This document shows, one piece after another, positions 1-11,653 of a stretch of DNA of 64,000 nucleotides. Both the position numbers and the translations under genes were made by a program. Positions within the stretch are counted from its first letter, which is position 1. The number at the start of each line of letters is the position of its first letter. Source of the stretch: Curvularia sp. ZM96 (taxonomy: Eukaryota; Ascomycota; Dothideomycetes; Pleosporales; Pleosporaceae); NCBI GenBank assembly GCA_022457065.1, contig JAJGBQ010000008.1, positions 186,001 through 250,000 of the forward strand. Reading direction: 5' to 3'. The notes under the pieces are model-generated. The model worked only from the letters and a program-made list of their open reading frames with translations. It ran no database searches and was not told the origin of the DNA.

Positions 1-1349
1 AGACGATCTAAGCCAAGAGTCTGGAAGTCAATAGGCCATGCTTAACTTGCGGCTATGTATTCGGCCCTTTGAATGCGAGCGGTCGCATCAAGGGTAACTA
101 GTCCCTCCTTGTATCGAGTCAACCCTCGGACGATCCATCCCACTAAACGTGCTGACCGAAATCGGTTTCCAGTTCGCGCACCTCGTTTGTTCAAAGCGCA
201 CGGTGGTTCTCTAAGGAACTTACCCAATATATACTAGCGCCATGCAGGGGCTCTGCGGTCATGATTAGTTCTGACTGTGAGGTTTAGCGAGCAATCCTCT
301 TTGTGATTGGCCTCGTCCGGCACTAATATAGCACACTAGATTTGCTAACCAATTAAAACGATCAACTATGGCAGTAGCTCTAAAGGCGCTAGCACATTCC
401 TAGTAAGCGTCCTGAAGTGTAGCCGTGCGCTGAGAACAAATGATGTGCGTGAACTAGAAACTGATTTCGGTTAGCACTATAGTTAACAGACATTTCATGG
501 GGAAATCCGCAATTCTGGAATAGGCGAATCGGCTCCCTTTCCAGATTTCTAAAGCCAATCTGCTGGGTACGAGAGCCAGGGTTGGAAGTAGCTACAATGG
601 GTAACTATCTGAAAAATTAACATTAACTAATGCACGCGCCGCCTCTTAACTGCGCTCCCCAGTCCATCAGTGAACCCACACTGAGTCGCAACACAGTGCC
701 TGAACGCTGCCCATAGCTTGCTACAACACTTGTCGCCAAGACCTATGGTACCACCGCTAATATACATGTAGTTAGGCTCTCTGGCCCTACTTAACGCCTA
801 GCTAAGGTCGGCTAAACTTACTAGATGTGGATTGATCCTGTTAACGTACCCTGTCAGACTGTTAGGGGTTGTCTGATCAAGGACTGATTTAGATCACTGT
901 GATAAAAGACTGTGATAAACTTGATGGTGGAAACTGATTGTATTGATTACTGTGTTCTGCGCTCCAGCGGCGCGTAGGCGCGCCGCCTTATGAGCGCAGT
1001 CGCTATTGCTTTTTGCCTCAAGTAGGCGGCTGAGTATCAGCCTTGCCTAGGGATAGGCCTTGGCACTCGGCTCTGATCGGCCCGGATCACAGAATCAGGG
1101 TGCTCGATCACACCCGGATTCTGTCACTTATCTGACACTATTAATTATGGCCATGCTACATATGTAGTATATAATACACGGCTATGCAGCATTATAACAG
1201 GCTAAACACCCTTTATATATGTAAGCAGTTGAGGTTGTAGGAAGTATTGTGTATTATTGTGTGTATCATGATAGGAGCAAGTTTAAATACAGTGTTATTA
1301 GTCAGTGAGTAACCACGTGACCATACATGGTACTTCTGGGCTTACAATA
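1..1349. other. Gene-free stretch
   Basis: I see no convincing coding region here; the few short ORFs have no recognisable motif. From about 842 a TA followed by ACGTACCCTG resembles the outermost bases of the Pogo ends found elsewhere in the window, and at 860 a TGTTAGGGG stretch resembles an LTR start, but neither has a matching partner end or target-site duplication. It is probably old repeat debris. Confidence 0.5.
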
Positions 1350-1392
1350 TAACGTACCTCACAGGTTCGTGGCCCACTTTTGCCAAGCCCTC

Positions 1393-1860
1393 TGTTACAA
1401 GTAACAGGAAAGGATTCCTACCCTGAAGCAGGACGAGTGGTTGAGGTTCAACACCCGCCTACGTCAGAAGGAAATGATCATCGCGGGTCGTTGATCACGT
1501 GACTTGGCATCTCGCCAAGAGGGCAGATGCCACAACACCTAGAGATGTTGGGACATCGGAGGCATCTCCAGATGCCAGGATATGGGCAGAGGACACAGAT
1601 GCCAGGACCAAAGGCAATGGGTATAAGAATGGGATGGATTTCATTATTACACTCGTTGTGGTCAACTCTCATAAGTTCTTCTCTTACACAGATTGATACT
1701 TAGTTATTCTATTTTATAGAATTGATTGTCATTTCATCGGTTAACATCCAAAACTCTTTTCCACTACGAATCGCCAGACAATCGCACGGTATACTTTATC
1801 ACACCGTCTCGCCCTAACCCGGACCGAGACTAGGCAAGTATATCCCAACCCCGTGTAACA
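1393..1860. mobile_element. Solo LTR 1 inserted in Pogo element A
   Basis: The 468-bp segment begins TGTTAC and ends GTAACA, the terminal inverted repeat of an LTR. It is flanked by a perfect 5-bp direct repeat, CCCTC (1388-1392 and 1861-1865). Removing it and one CCCTC restores the sequence seen at the same place in Pogo elements B and C (GCCAAG followed by ACCAAAAC). No gag or pol sequence accompanies it, so it is most simply a solo LTR left by recombination between two LTRs. Copia or Gypsy affiliation cannot be decided from the LTR alone. Confidence 0.85.
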
Positions 1861-1959
1861 CCCTCACCAAAACAACCACATTATGGCGCAAAATAGCCCA
1901 CTTTGGCCCTATATAGTGCAATGCTGTATGAGATATCATTTAAAGACTATTTCTACTAC

Positions 1960-3099
1960 CTACTTGCACGTTCGCGCGTTATGCCCAGTCTGATTGCACC
2001 GTCCACACCGCCGTTGAGATGGTTCACCCACTTCAGCTCGCACCCGCTTCTTTAGCTTCTTCCCATCACTACGCGCCCCAAAGTCCTGAAGAGCGGCTAA
2101 GCGCGCCCCATCTTCAACTGTAAAGGTCCCCTCTGCCTGAACCCGCTTTCTTTTGTGCGATTTTCGTCGCGTTGCGGCCTCATTTGCTGCCTTAAGCTCA
2201 GCGATCTCCTTTTGCGCCAACACTAACTTATGTGCAATGATAGCTGCCCCCTTTGAGACTTTCTCAAAGGCCTCCACAATAGACGTTGGTGAACTATCTA
2301 TATGCTTCTGAAGCCTCTGCTTCACTAGCGTCGATTGCGACCCTAATTCTAGGGTATTGCTGGGGGTTTGCGACAGCCAGGGCTGGGTGTCGATAGGTAG
2401 GGGTGATGGAGTGCGCAACTGGACGTCAAGGGCGGATATAACCCGTTCTGGGTCAAATGGGACCAATCTAGCGCCTCAAAACCCTCCTTGGACATTACTA
2501 GAGGTAAATGAGGTGTCAAAAGCGCGCTTAAAGCAAGATAGGAACTCTTGTTTTGTGATATGGCTGATCTGTCTGCGCATGAGCGCTTCGACTTGGCGTC
2601 CATAGGCCTGCTTTAAAGGGGCAAAACAGCCCACATCAAGAGGCTGTAAGAGGTGAGACGAGTGTGGAGGCATGCAAATAGTAACAATACAGTTATCTTT
2701 GCAGTACATTTGGAAATCCAGAGAGTTGTGGCTCTCATGGCCATCAATAACAAGCAGGCGGCAGACGCCAACCTTCTTTGTCTTTGTATGCTCATCAAAG
2801 TGCTTTAGCCACTCAAGACCAAGCTCATTAGTCGTCCAGCCGTTCTCAGAGACTCCAATAACCCAGTTCTGGGGTATATCACCATCCCTGTACCAGCTTG
2901 AGAGGTGGTGGCGCGCCTTGAGGATGATGAAGGGCGGAATCGTCCACCCGGTCGCATTAATGCCCTGGATGACTGTTGCCCACTCTCTGTTGCCAGGCTG
3001 GACAGTCTTTAGCCGTCCACGTCTCTCTGAAGCTGTAACAACTGCCCCAGGGGCAATCTGGCCCATCATAAAGCCCGTCTCGTCAAAGTTGTACGTGTC
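1960..3099 (-). pseudogene. Pogo transposase relic, DDE domain and zinc knuckle (element A)
   Basis: This is the C-terminal two-thirds of a DDE_1 superfamily transposase, the enzyme that cuts and pastes Pogo/Fot1 elements. From 3069 downward the protein carries the family blocks PPFIILKARHH, ENGWTTNELGLEW, LLVIDGHESHNS (a catalytic Asp block) and CMPPHSSHLLQPLDVGCF. After an in-frame TGA at about 2476-2478, in a GGF-stop-GAR context where other copies read GGFRGAG (so CGA to TGA), the frame continues into a basic coiled region and ends with a CCHC knuckle, CGRCNQTGHNARTC. The helix-turn-helix and CENP-B-like DNA-binding region is absent. It cannot encode a functional enzyme. Confidence 0.85.
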
Positions 3100-3120
3100 G
3101 TCGTCCCGTGAGGCACGTTA

Positions 3121-5809
3121 TAAGAGTGATAATAATTATGTTTTGTGCACTTCCCTGGCACTTTGAAAGGCTGAAGTTATTTCGCAACGAGGCACAGTAG
3201 GTAGCTGAATAAACCCTGCAATCCATTGTGCCAACAACATGCGCGCCGACGCCTCCAGAATGTCACAGCTGTGTTATGATTGGAGAGGCTAAAACACGCG
3301 ACGGTGATACCTTAGGCGTCATGATTGACAGTCATACTCCCGTTGGAAACAGGTGGACACTGCAGTCTCGCTTCATATGGGAAATCTTGGGCTAGCGCCA
3401 GACAATAAGTCTCAACGGTTTGTATAAGCTGGATGAGGCCTTTACCTAACTCCGCCTCAAGCATGTTATCGGTCAACTGGAATCTCTCATATGAACAGCT
3501 GCAAAATTCGCGATCCCAGAAGTAGGAGAGAGGGGAAATTCCTAGGATGTGGGAGAGGGGATGAGGACGTGTGGATGGCCACCAACAGTCTGAACTATCT
3601 CGGTCTGCGACAGTCTAAAATCGGATACCAGACGGGACCCCACCACCACGGGCACGGTAGTGGGAGCAAAGATGGTTCGTTGCCCAAAGCGCCTGTCATA
3701 AATAACGCCAAGGAACCCACTGAATACTTCATATGATAATGAGCTAGCTCATAGGAGTTAAAGACCAGCGCCATTTTGGCCACTATTTTATAATTGACGA
3801 CGAACTGCCATGCGTGAATAGGAGGAGGCTTGACTGTGTGATAAATCACACTAGCGCGCATCATCTTGGCGACTAGTCCAACCTGGGCAGGTCAAATACC
3901 ACTCGTTACACATATGCAGCGCGAATTTGGCGAGGTGATGAATCTTCGACATACGAAAGCAGCGTTGGGCTTGTACAGGACCGGGGTTGCGTGTCCATAC
4001 TCTGAAGTTTAGCGTCGGCAGAGTTACGGTAGTTCGCTCGCTAGGGCTGAGGTTATGCGTGGTGAATGTTATTAATCGTAATATAGTTTTGGCATAAGTT
4101 AAGTTACTCTTAACGTTATTTAGAAATGATGTAGGTACGTAAAAGTCATTTCGACATAGCTAATATGATTTATTATGCATGCTATCAGATCGAAATCTAC
4201 AGCTGCACACAGCGTATTCAAGGTGTTCGAAAGATACGCCTGCATTGAGATATCATACCGAGTTACTTGTCAGCTCTGTGTTGCCCTGCCCTGTCATCAA
4301 TATTCACTCCATCACAATGCATGCCGTCAGGTATAGATGGCACGATACGGCAAGCTCCGATTGTGGCCCCCTTCTTGACGATGAACGAGCCAAGTCGGAG
4401 ATTGGAAGCCATGCACGAATGAGACTCTTCTTATATCGTTGAGATCTGCGGTTCACCATTTGCCTTATTGGACATCCTTGAAGTTTAATGATCACCCTTG
4501 ACGACCTCTTGGTTCCGTTTCCCGGGCCGCCTCTCTAGGGCTACCATGAAGTACACCCAACCGATTGATGCCCTGATAGGAGCTTGAGCCTTTATCGCCC
4601 ACATAAGCCATCTAAAACGACCCATTCTACCTCATCCAGCATTATACGGCCATATGTGTGCCTGTCTCTAGCAGTAACATAATCCACCGCTCCCAGGCAT
4701 CTCGTTCATTAGAGATGAAGATGATTGACTCAGGTCCTGCGCGTTGTGCTAGATTTGTTCCTTAGTCTTTGGAAAGTTCTGAATTTTATACTCGACTCAA
4801 TGAGGTATGGGAAACTTTATCTTTACTATAAATCTAACTCTGCTAGATACTAGATAACGTCGAGCTCATAAATGAGTTCTCTAAAGTCTATAGACAACGA
4901 ACACACCGAAACGAATGCATAGGCGTTACTTCCCAATCAATTTCTACACTGGAAGAGATAAACGATATGTTGAAGCAGGAGGAAAATATCCAAATCTCGC
5001 TCAGGCGTATACGCGAGATCGTCCGCAGTCATCACCACAGAGCTCCTGCATTCATGACCGAAGATTGTAAGCGTTTATAAGACGTCACGACAAAACAAGT
5101 AGAGTTAGTATGGGCTTTTGGTATAAGGAAAGCTAAAAATTAAGGCTGATACTGTGCAACAGGACACTGAAAGCCAGCACTGACAAAGGGCTGACGACTT
5201 CTTGACGGCGTTAGGCGCCAACTCAGCTCTACTCTAGCTTCTAGAACGCATTGAGGAGAAGATACCTCTGGACCCTAGTCACTCCATGATCGTCGCATTT
5301 GATGCACGAAATAACCAAGGGTATGCTGGTGCATAAAACAAGCTCCAATAGTTTAAGGAGAATACTCGGAACATAGTCATGGGCCGGTTTCGTAGGTAGA
5401 GCCGGGTACAATGCATTCTACTAAGATATCTACTCTTTTTGTACGTTGGCCACGTAGAACCTGCGCGGTACTCCTGCATGCGTTTACTATGGGCACACAG
5501 AACCCCACCTAATCTAAGTCCATCTCTCCTCTACCACACTTTCTCCGTTGATGATGCACTCAGCATGCGACGGCGGGCCGCTCCGACAATAAAGTGGCTA
5601 GAGATATAGCACAGCCTAACGTTGTTCTAGTTTCGTCGTACTCCTAACATTAATCTTGATCCTGCTTACACGCTAGATCCTCACAAGCGTGAAGTCATGC
5701 TACTCTACTTGAGTAGCTCTTCCCAGCGTCGAACCTCCCTATTACAGGCTCCCGCAGCGTTTGCATACTCTCTTGATTCTCTGCAGATGCGTTAAACGCT
5801 AGTATTTTC
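3121..5809. other. Gene-free stretch
   Basis: About 2.7 kb with only short, motif-less ORFs on both strands. A short protein-like reading exists around 4930-5060 on the plus strand, but it is interrupted and I could not tie it to a family. No repeat boundary is visible. Confidence 0.45.
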
Positions 5810-5811
5810 TA

Positions 5812-6190
5812 GGATGACACCTACACAGCGAGAACAAGTCCTGACTGACGTGCCGCCGATCGATCCCGCTTCGTATCTGCCATCGTACCCCCGCCGGCGC
5901 CACACAAACATCAAGAGCTATGCTTCCGAAAGCCGTATAACTGCACACCGTATCTGTCAGCACTCATATGGGTAGGGCGTCTAATTATCCTTAAGTATGC
6001 TCTGCCTCTTGCGGCCTTCAAACAACTTCAAGCTCCCTGGCCTGATCAAGTAGCGTACCCCGATCAGACGCAGTGTTTTCGTGAAGACATACGACTGAAA
6101 TATCTCCAACGAGGCATTTTTGTGCCCATTAGGTATCTGATCGAGCAACTGCAGCACTGGCGAGCAATTGCTAGGCGCGAAGGCCCTCAT
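5812..6190 (+). pseudogene. Possible retroelement coding remnant
   Basis: On the plus strand, two consecutive stretches read as plausible protein. One starts at the ATG near 5812 and includes a proline-rich segment. The second runs to about 6190 and contains YLQRGIFVPIRYLIEQL. They are separated by stops and frame changes. Their position just upstream of a Copia RNase H remnant suggests leftover Copia sequence, but I did not recognise a domain. The family assignment is inference only. Confidence 0.25.
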
Positions 6191-6559
6191 ACAATTATAG
6201 CATAGTCAAGCGACGGGTTACCGCTGAACATTTCTAACGCAAGCATTCACATGCACCAATTCCGCAAAATCGTGCATGAAGTTGTAGCCAGCACGCAGCA
6301 CCCAGCGCGGTACCTTCTTTTCAGATGGTGACCAGAAGTACAGCTTGATCGTATTCACGACGACCTTGCCGTTCACCAGCCAGGGTTTTCTTTCCTGGCG
6401 CAGCCTGCAAACGATCTGCAGGGTTCCTTCCGCGCTGTAAGCAAACTGGCCTTCTCTAGCAGTGGAGGGTGTTCTTTCAAGAAGAAAGCGGGCAAAGGAA
6501 AACTACGGCGCTATCTGCGCAACAGCGATTCCTTTGTGCGGCTGCTCTATGCTGCTAGT

Positions 6560-6800
6560 TAGAGCCTGCACAACACCACATACATCAGTCAGATTGATGG
6601 TCAGTCAACGTTCTATGGAGCATCTGACGCAGCATTCGCTGACGACGAAGAATCAAGGCATAGTTCATATGGATACCTATTCAAGTTCTACGGCATGTGT
6701 ATAGACTGGAAGGCGACGCGCCAACGATCTGCTACAAAGTCTACTACAGAAGCAGAGCTGATGGCGCTGTCGGTAGCTGGAGGGGAAATGTTTCATTCGT
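6560..6800 (+). pseudogene. Copia-type pol remnant, RNase H domain
   Basis: The plus strand encodes a run with the hallmark Copia RNase H order: STFYGASDAAFADDEESRHS, then SSYGYLFKFYGMCIDWKA, then SATKSTTEAELMALSVA. The STTEAE block and the aspartates of GASDAAFADD are typical of Ty1/Copia integrase-RT-RNase H polyproteins. Upstream RT and integrase are missing and the frame breaks soon after, so this is a fossil fragment. No LTR pair was found around it. Confidence 0.75.
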
Positions 6801-7356
6801 GTCGTACTACTGTGCCGAGGTGTTGCTGTGCATTGCCCTGGCAAACGCTTTGGCGGTGCTCCTGCCCTCAAGTCTCCCTTGCTCGGCTTTTCGGGACAGC
6901 TCCAGTCCGCTCGGTCCGCGATCCAGAAACAGCCGCAACCTCGACAAAACCAAGAAATGCTTGATACTCTGATCGTCAATTTGTTCGTTGCCATTACGGT
7001 GAGCTCCCTTCTGTATGGTTCGACGCAGCACCTGTATCAATCTTGCTTGGAAGCTCCCTCGACATTAACGCCGCATAATTGAGCTACATCAGGACCGCGT
7101 CACCGCCACTCAAGGTTCCCCATATCGACCAAGCTGCCTTTGTTGTCAAAAAACATGTATCCACGTGCCTAGCAGATGCGGCAATACATCATACTCACGA
7201 TAAAGGCTTGCTTTTTGCTTAACGCGCTGCTGCACAGCCACAGCTCGTATCCGAGTCAGGCAATCAACCTCGGCCTGAGGAGTTCAGCCTTGTCACCTGC
7301 ACTGAATGTTAAAGACCCATTCGATACCATAGACCCCGACATACTCGCATCAGCAC
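6801..7356. other. Intergenic region upstream of the HET gene
   Basis: Overlapping short ORFs on both strands here look like frame shadows of the Copia remnant and its flank. No motif was recognised. The last few hundred bases presumably include the promoter of the HET gene; I see no clear TATA box. Confidence 0.4.
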
Positions 7357-9513
7357 ATGGAATCTATACAGATCTACCCTCATGGCCTCACAGGACGCAC
7401 CATTCGGTTGCTCACCGTCGAACCAGGTGATGCTGACTCTCCGCTCCACTGCACTCTGGAAGAAATATGTTTGGATGATACATCAACCTCATACTACGCT
7501 CTATCGTACTGTTGGGGCGCAAGACATACTCCGGTCCAAATAACATGCAACTTCCATCCTCTCCTTATAACACCCAGCCTGCACTCAGCCCTACTCGAGT
7601 ACCGGCGTCGAGGTACCAACATTCCCCTCTGGGTCGACGCAGTCTGCATCGACCAATCAAATGTTGCCGAACGCACATCGCAAGTTCGCATGATGCAGAT
7701 CATCTACTCGAAGGCCGCGTGCGTAGTGGTGTGGCTGGGCGAAGCAGAAGCAACGGATGGGCCAGCGCTAGAAGTGCTGAAGGCTGTCAATGCGCCATGG
7801 GCCAGCTTCAGTGATCCAACCACCGGGAGAGAGATTCCATTGTTTACTGGCCAGGACGACGCGAGTCATGATGCAAGCCTAGCCCTCAGAGTGTCGGACG
7901 CATCTTTCGATGCGCTGGCTGCGTTTCTCTTGAGGCCGTGGTTCAGCCGTATTTGGATGTAGGTGTCACAAATCGATTTGGCTTGGTGGACGAGGGTTTG
8001 TATTGACGAGTTGTAGTGTGCAGGAGTTCATCTGCGCAAGTGAACTGACCATCTGGTGTGGGTCGGAGACCCTCAACGAAGATTTCGCGGTCCTGGAAGC
8101 AGCTGCCCACTTGTTTACCATGTACAATTGCAACATCAAAACACAGCTTGCGACGACGGCGCTCAAAGATAAGGAGACAGAGGGGATAGGTAGGCCAAAA
8201 ATGATGTGTGCAGGACGACTATGGGGCCTAAAGAGCTTCAGAGACAAGGGAATGAGTGGCATCATGTGGTTCTTGCTCATTACACGGTGCTTCGACTCCA
8301 CGGACCCGCGAGATAAAATCTTCGCGCTCGTAGGTCTAGCGAGCGATGTCGGTGAGGAGTTTGTAGACTATTCGAAAAGCTATGAGAATGTGGTCCAAGA
8401 GCTGAGCCATATGCTGCTAGATGGGAGGATCAAGACCACGTCAGGTTCGACATTGGATCTTTGGTCTTGTATAACCAGGGATGAAGATGACGACCTCTCT
8501 GGGCCAAGTTGGGTGGTTGACTGGCTCAAGTTGAGGGACTCATTGTACTCACCTTTGATGAGTCAGTACGAGTCGGAGAAGCCGATGATCCAGCGCCGTC
8601 CAGAGATCCAATTCTCGAAGACTGACGAGAAAGAAGTACACGGCCTCATCTCAGTGCTTCACTTGGACTAACGCAATAACAGACACTCCATGTCCGCGGG
8701 ACGGTCTTCGATACAATAATCCACATTGTTCCGTCTCCTGTCGCCATGCGTCAACTTGTGCAGCAATCAGAATTCCTCACCTCCCAACACCTCCCCGGCT
8801 TCCACGACTGGCACACCGATGCAATAATGATTGTCGCAACAACCACCGCTGACCCGGACGCCATCTACCAAGCCACCGGCGAGTCACTTTACGACGCCTT
8901 CTGGCGTACATTGTGCTGCAACCGCTCAGCCATGCACCCCTCAAATCTACCTGTCGACGATAGTAGCTACCTCGCGTGGCGCCGGCTTCTGGACCATCAA
9001 CAAGAGCGTTATGAGATCGAGATAAAGTGCCGGCGCATCTGTACACGGCAGAAGCGAATAGTCTGCGGTCTCACCTCCCTCCTCATCTCGGCACTCACAT
9101 ACCGCTTCCGGCAGCAAAAGCTCCTCTTCATCGCCCTCCCATTCTCACTACCACCGCTGATTCAACTCATCGACAAGGGTTACGATGTGGCGCTGCAGAT
9201 ACTGCTCTTCAGGTTGTTTCAGAACTACATGCAGCAAAGCACGCAGACGCAGATTGACCAGCGGGATTTCGAGAACAGTCATAGTCAGTGGACGCAGGGA
9301 AGACAGTTCGCGGTCACGGCGCAAGGGCTAATGGGGTGGGTCCCGCTTGCGGCTAGGGTGGGGGACAATGTGGGGTTATTTGCAGGATGTAGAGTGCCGT
9401 TCGTGATGAGGGCGTTTCGGGAAGGGTACAAAATTGTGGGAGATACCTATATGCACGGTTTGATGAACGGTGAGGGCGAGGCGAGTGAGGGGGAGATGCT
9501 GCCGATTTTGTGA
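7357..9513 (+). CDS. HET-domain (heterokaryon incompatibility) protein
   Basis: HET-domain proteins mediate non-self recognition and programmed cell death after fusion of unlike hyphae, or act in related immune-like roles. I model three exons, 7357-7958, 8017-8635 and 8683-9513, giving 683 residues; the introns of 58 and 47 bp have GT-AG ends and the second has a CTAAC branch-like site. HET signatures are present in order: YALSYCWG at residues 47-54, LWVDAVCIDQSN at about 91-102, the VVWLGEA block at about 124-130, then RPWFSRIW, VQEF and PRDKIFALVG. Splicing restores the diagnostic RIWIVQEF join. The C-terminal third is less conserved, with a hydrophobic patch. The length fits stand-alone het-6-like proteins. 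The start is the first ATG before the domain. No disruption is seen, so it looks functional. The allele target is unknown. Confidence 0.88.
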
Positions 9514-10224
9514 GGTAGGCACCCGTGTGTACAGCTACTTTCTTGAAAGCATTCCATCCAGCGCGCGCAATTGAAATACGCATAAACCCCATGTTACATG
9601 TGGGTAAGCTCTCTGTATGAAGGTGTCACGCTTCGTCCCTGCTCGAGCTAGCATCTGCAGAGCAAATCCACACCCGGACCTAATCCAACACGTTTGCGTC
9701 ATCGAATCCGCTCATGCAAGCAGATATCGCTTTCTAGCTGCACGCACGCACTCGAACTGGTGATAGAAAACGGTCTTCATCTGACTGGCAACGATATAGT
9801 TAACGATCGGGCACTTTCACTAGCACCGACGACAAATCTGGAGCGTCTGGCTGTGCTTGGCAGGGTCCACAACTTCTGCTGCCTGAATACGCCACGTTCA
9901 AAATCTGCTTCCTAACACTTATCGGCGCTGCTCATCCCTCCAGCACCTTCGCACAGAATTTCTTGAACGGTGCCGGCTAACTATCGGGATCCGACACATT
10001 CCCGCAACGACACTTTCAACATTGATCTTCGCTTGGAGAGCCCATCAGCCATGAAAACCTTTGCATCGAGTAAAGACAAGTTTCTGACTGCCTTACAAGC
10101 CGGCAATACGGTGTCGATGGCACAGAAGCGCCTCAATGCGCGGCGAAGAGTCGGTGAGTCAGGGTAAGTCTTTCGATCACAATCGAGTCCCATATACTGG
10201 AAAAGCCCTTCAGAAGAGCTCGAA
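9514..10224. other. Intergenic stretch with a short uncertain ORF
   Basis: Nothing recognisable. A short plus-strand reading around 10050-10165 (containing MKTFASSKDKFLTALQAG) looks protein-like and ends just before a GTAAGT donor-like sequence at 10164, so it could be a 5' exon of the next ORF. I could not prove the join. Confidence 0.3.
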
Positions 10225-10590
10225 ATGCCTGATACGGGTCTTTACTACTTCCTCCGGGAGCTATGTAACTGGATCTATCGCTATGTGTACAGCAGCCTTG
10301 ATCTTGTCGTCGAGCATGGTGATTATGTTCATTGGTATAGGTTCATCGGCACTCATCCAGGGCTGTCTCAGACATATCACAAGCTCCATGAGGAGAACCA
10401 TCTACTATCTCTTGGCCTCAACGAGGTAGAGATCGGTCGTTTTGAGATGTACGCTATGGGGGAAGAGGAGTTCTCATGGACACTAGCAGCGTTTCAAATC
10501 TTTACAGACGCACTAACGTCCATCCTTAAGTCACAAGACGCACCCCGTCGCGAGACGGACGCCAGGTACTTTGAGATCAAGCGATTGTAG
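10225..10590 (+). CDS. Hypothetical protein, 121 residues
   Basis: An uninterrupted ORF with plausible amino-acid composition, rich in aromatic residues near its start (YYFLRELCNWIYRYVYSSLD) and acidic later. I do not recognise a domain, signal peptide or clear membrane segment. It may be the 3' exon of a gene whose first exon lies around 10050-10165. It could also be a relic or a chance ORF. Confidence 0.35.
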   Translation: MPDTGLYYFLRELCNWIYRYVYSSLDLVVEHGDYVHWYRFIGTHPGLSQTYHKLHEENHLLSLGLNEVEIGRFEMYAMGEEEFSWTLAAFQIFTDALTSILKSQDAPRRETDARYFEIKRL

Positions 10591-11653
10591 TCTTCTGAGT
10601 GCGCGTGGTTAATATACAGTCTTCTGTTAATAGTTTCTAAGCCTACTTTAGACTGCTTCTGTATTTCAAGATACAAGATTTACAACGTCGTTGACGCCTG
10701 CACGCCGTACACACTAGAGCCTTCTATTTTGCCAAAATCTAGGCCCATGCTATACAACACTGCACTCAACTCCTCAGACCACGTTGAGCTGATAAACTGA
10801 CTTATCTAGGCTTCTGAGTGCTACCATGGGTATAGGAAGTCACCACCAACCTTATGGCAATTGTCGCGCGCCGATTTATGTAGTTAGTGAGATAAGGGCT
10901 TAATTTTATACTGCATGCAGAGGAAACTCATAGGGCTCCCAAGCTCTTCTTGATGCGCGTGTGCTGATAGGTCCCTAGCTAACTCCAGGTACGTACGACC
11001 TGTAAAGCCCTGGCCATATCATACTCGTGGGACATTATACATAGTAGTATGTGGCAGGCTTGTAAGTGTAATTGTGTTTGATTTGAAATAAAAACCCCCA
11101 GCCTAGTATAGTCATGTCGTCTCTAGTTGATACTGGTCTCGTGGTTTCGAGGTGAGCCGGGACAATGTCAGAGTACAAGTTGGATGTCAACGCCACAACA
11201 AACAACTTTGCGAATACACTATCACACAACAATTGCCTCAATCTGCCTCTACGATATTTTGCCAAGAAATGCTCTAGGGCTTTGCTCCAATCACATTACT
11301 GTTCTAACCCACGGGGAGTCGGGGATCCAACGTGCTGGAGGTAAACTGTTTACAGTTAGACTGCGGGCTTTATCTTTTTGAGTTAGGCGACAGCCGGTCA
11401 ACGGAGTTACATTGATGCGGGGCACAATGGGCTTATTCTCATAGAGGATGTGATTAGTTCATGGACATGCACATGGATTGTGTATTAGCTTGTTGACGCG
11501 GGCGGATACGCACACCAAAGCCACGCACTTATGCCGGCGCGGGTATTGCGTACCCACGAAGTGGAAATTACAAGGGTCACTTGTTTGGGGTGGACGCAAA
11601 CAAGGCTTTTTTTGCCGTCTTTTGTGTTGTGAAACGAAGGGTGAGGAGTCATC
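10591..11653. other. Gene-free stretch
   Basis: About 1 kb with only short ORFs and no recognised motif, repeat boundary or RNA gene. Confidence 0.45.

Larger units (their letters stand above)
1352..3118 (-). mobile_element. Pogo/Fot1-type element A, internally deleted, with nested solo LTR
   Basis: The left end reads ACGTACCTCACAGGTTCG and the right end is the imperfect reverse complement (CCCGTGAGGCACGT). Both are flanked by a TA dinucleotide (1350-1351 and 3119-3120), the target duplication of the Tc1/mariner/pogo superfamily. Only the DDE catalytic and C-terminal parts of the transposase remain. The right terminus joins directly to the codons for a YNFDETGF-like motif, so the N-terminal DNA-binding half was lost by internal deletion. 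A 468-bp solo LTR lies inside near the left end. The element has kept both ends, so it could once have been moved in trans. Confidence 0.85.

Noticed and set aside
842..860. TAACGTACCCTG resembling a Pogo end
   Set aside because: No transposase sequence or partner end follows; the match is only about 9 bp.
860..1350. Possible LTR beginning TGTTAGGGG
   Set aside because: No matching CA end with a 5-bp target duplication was found, so I did not call an element.
2672..3166. 164-codon plus-strand ORF
   Set aside because: It is the antisense shadow of the Pogo A transposase.
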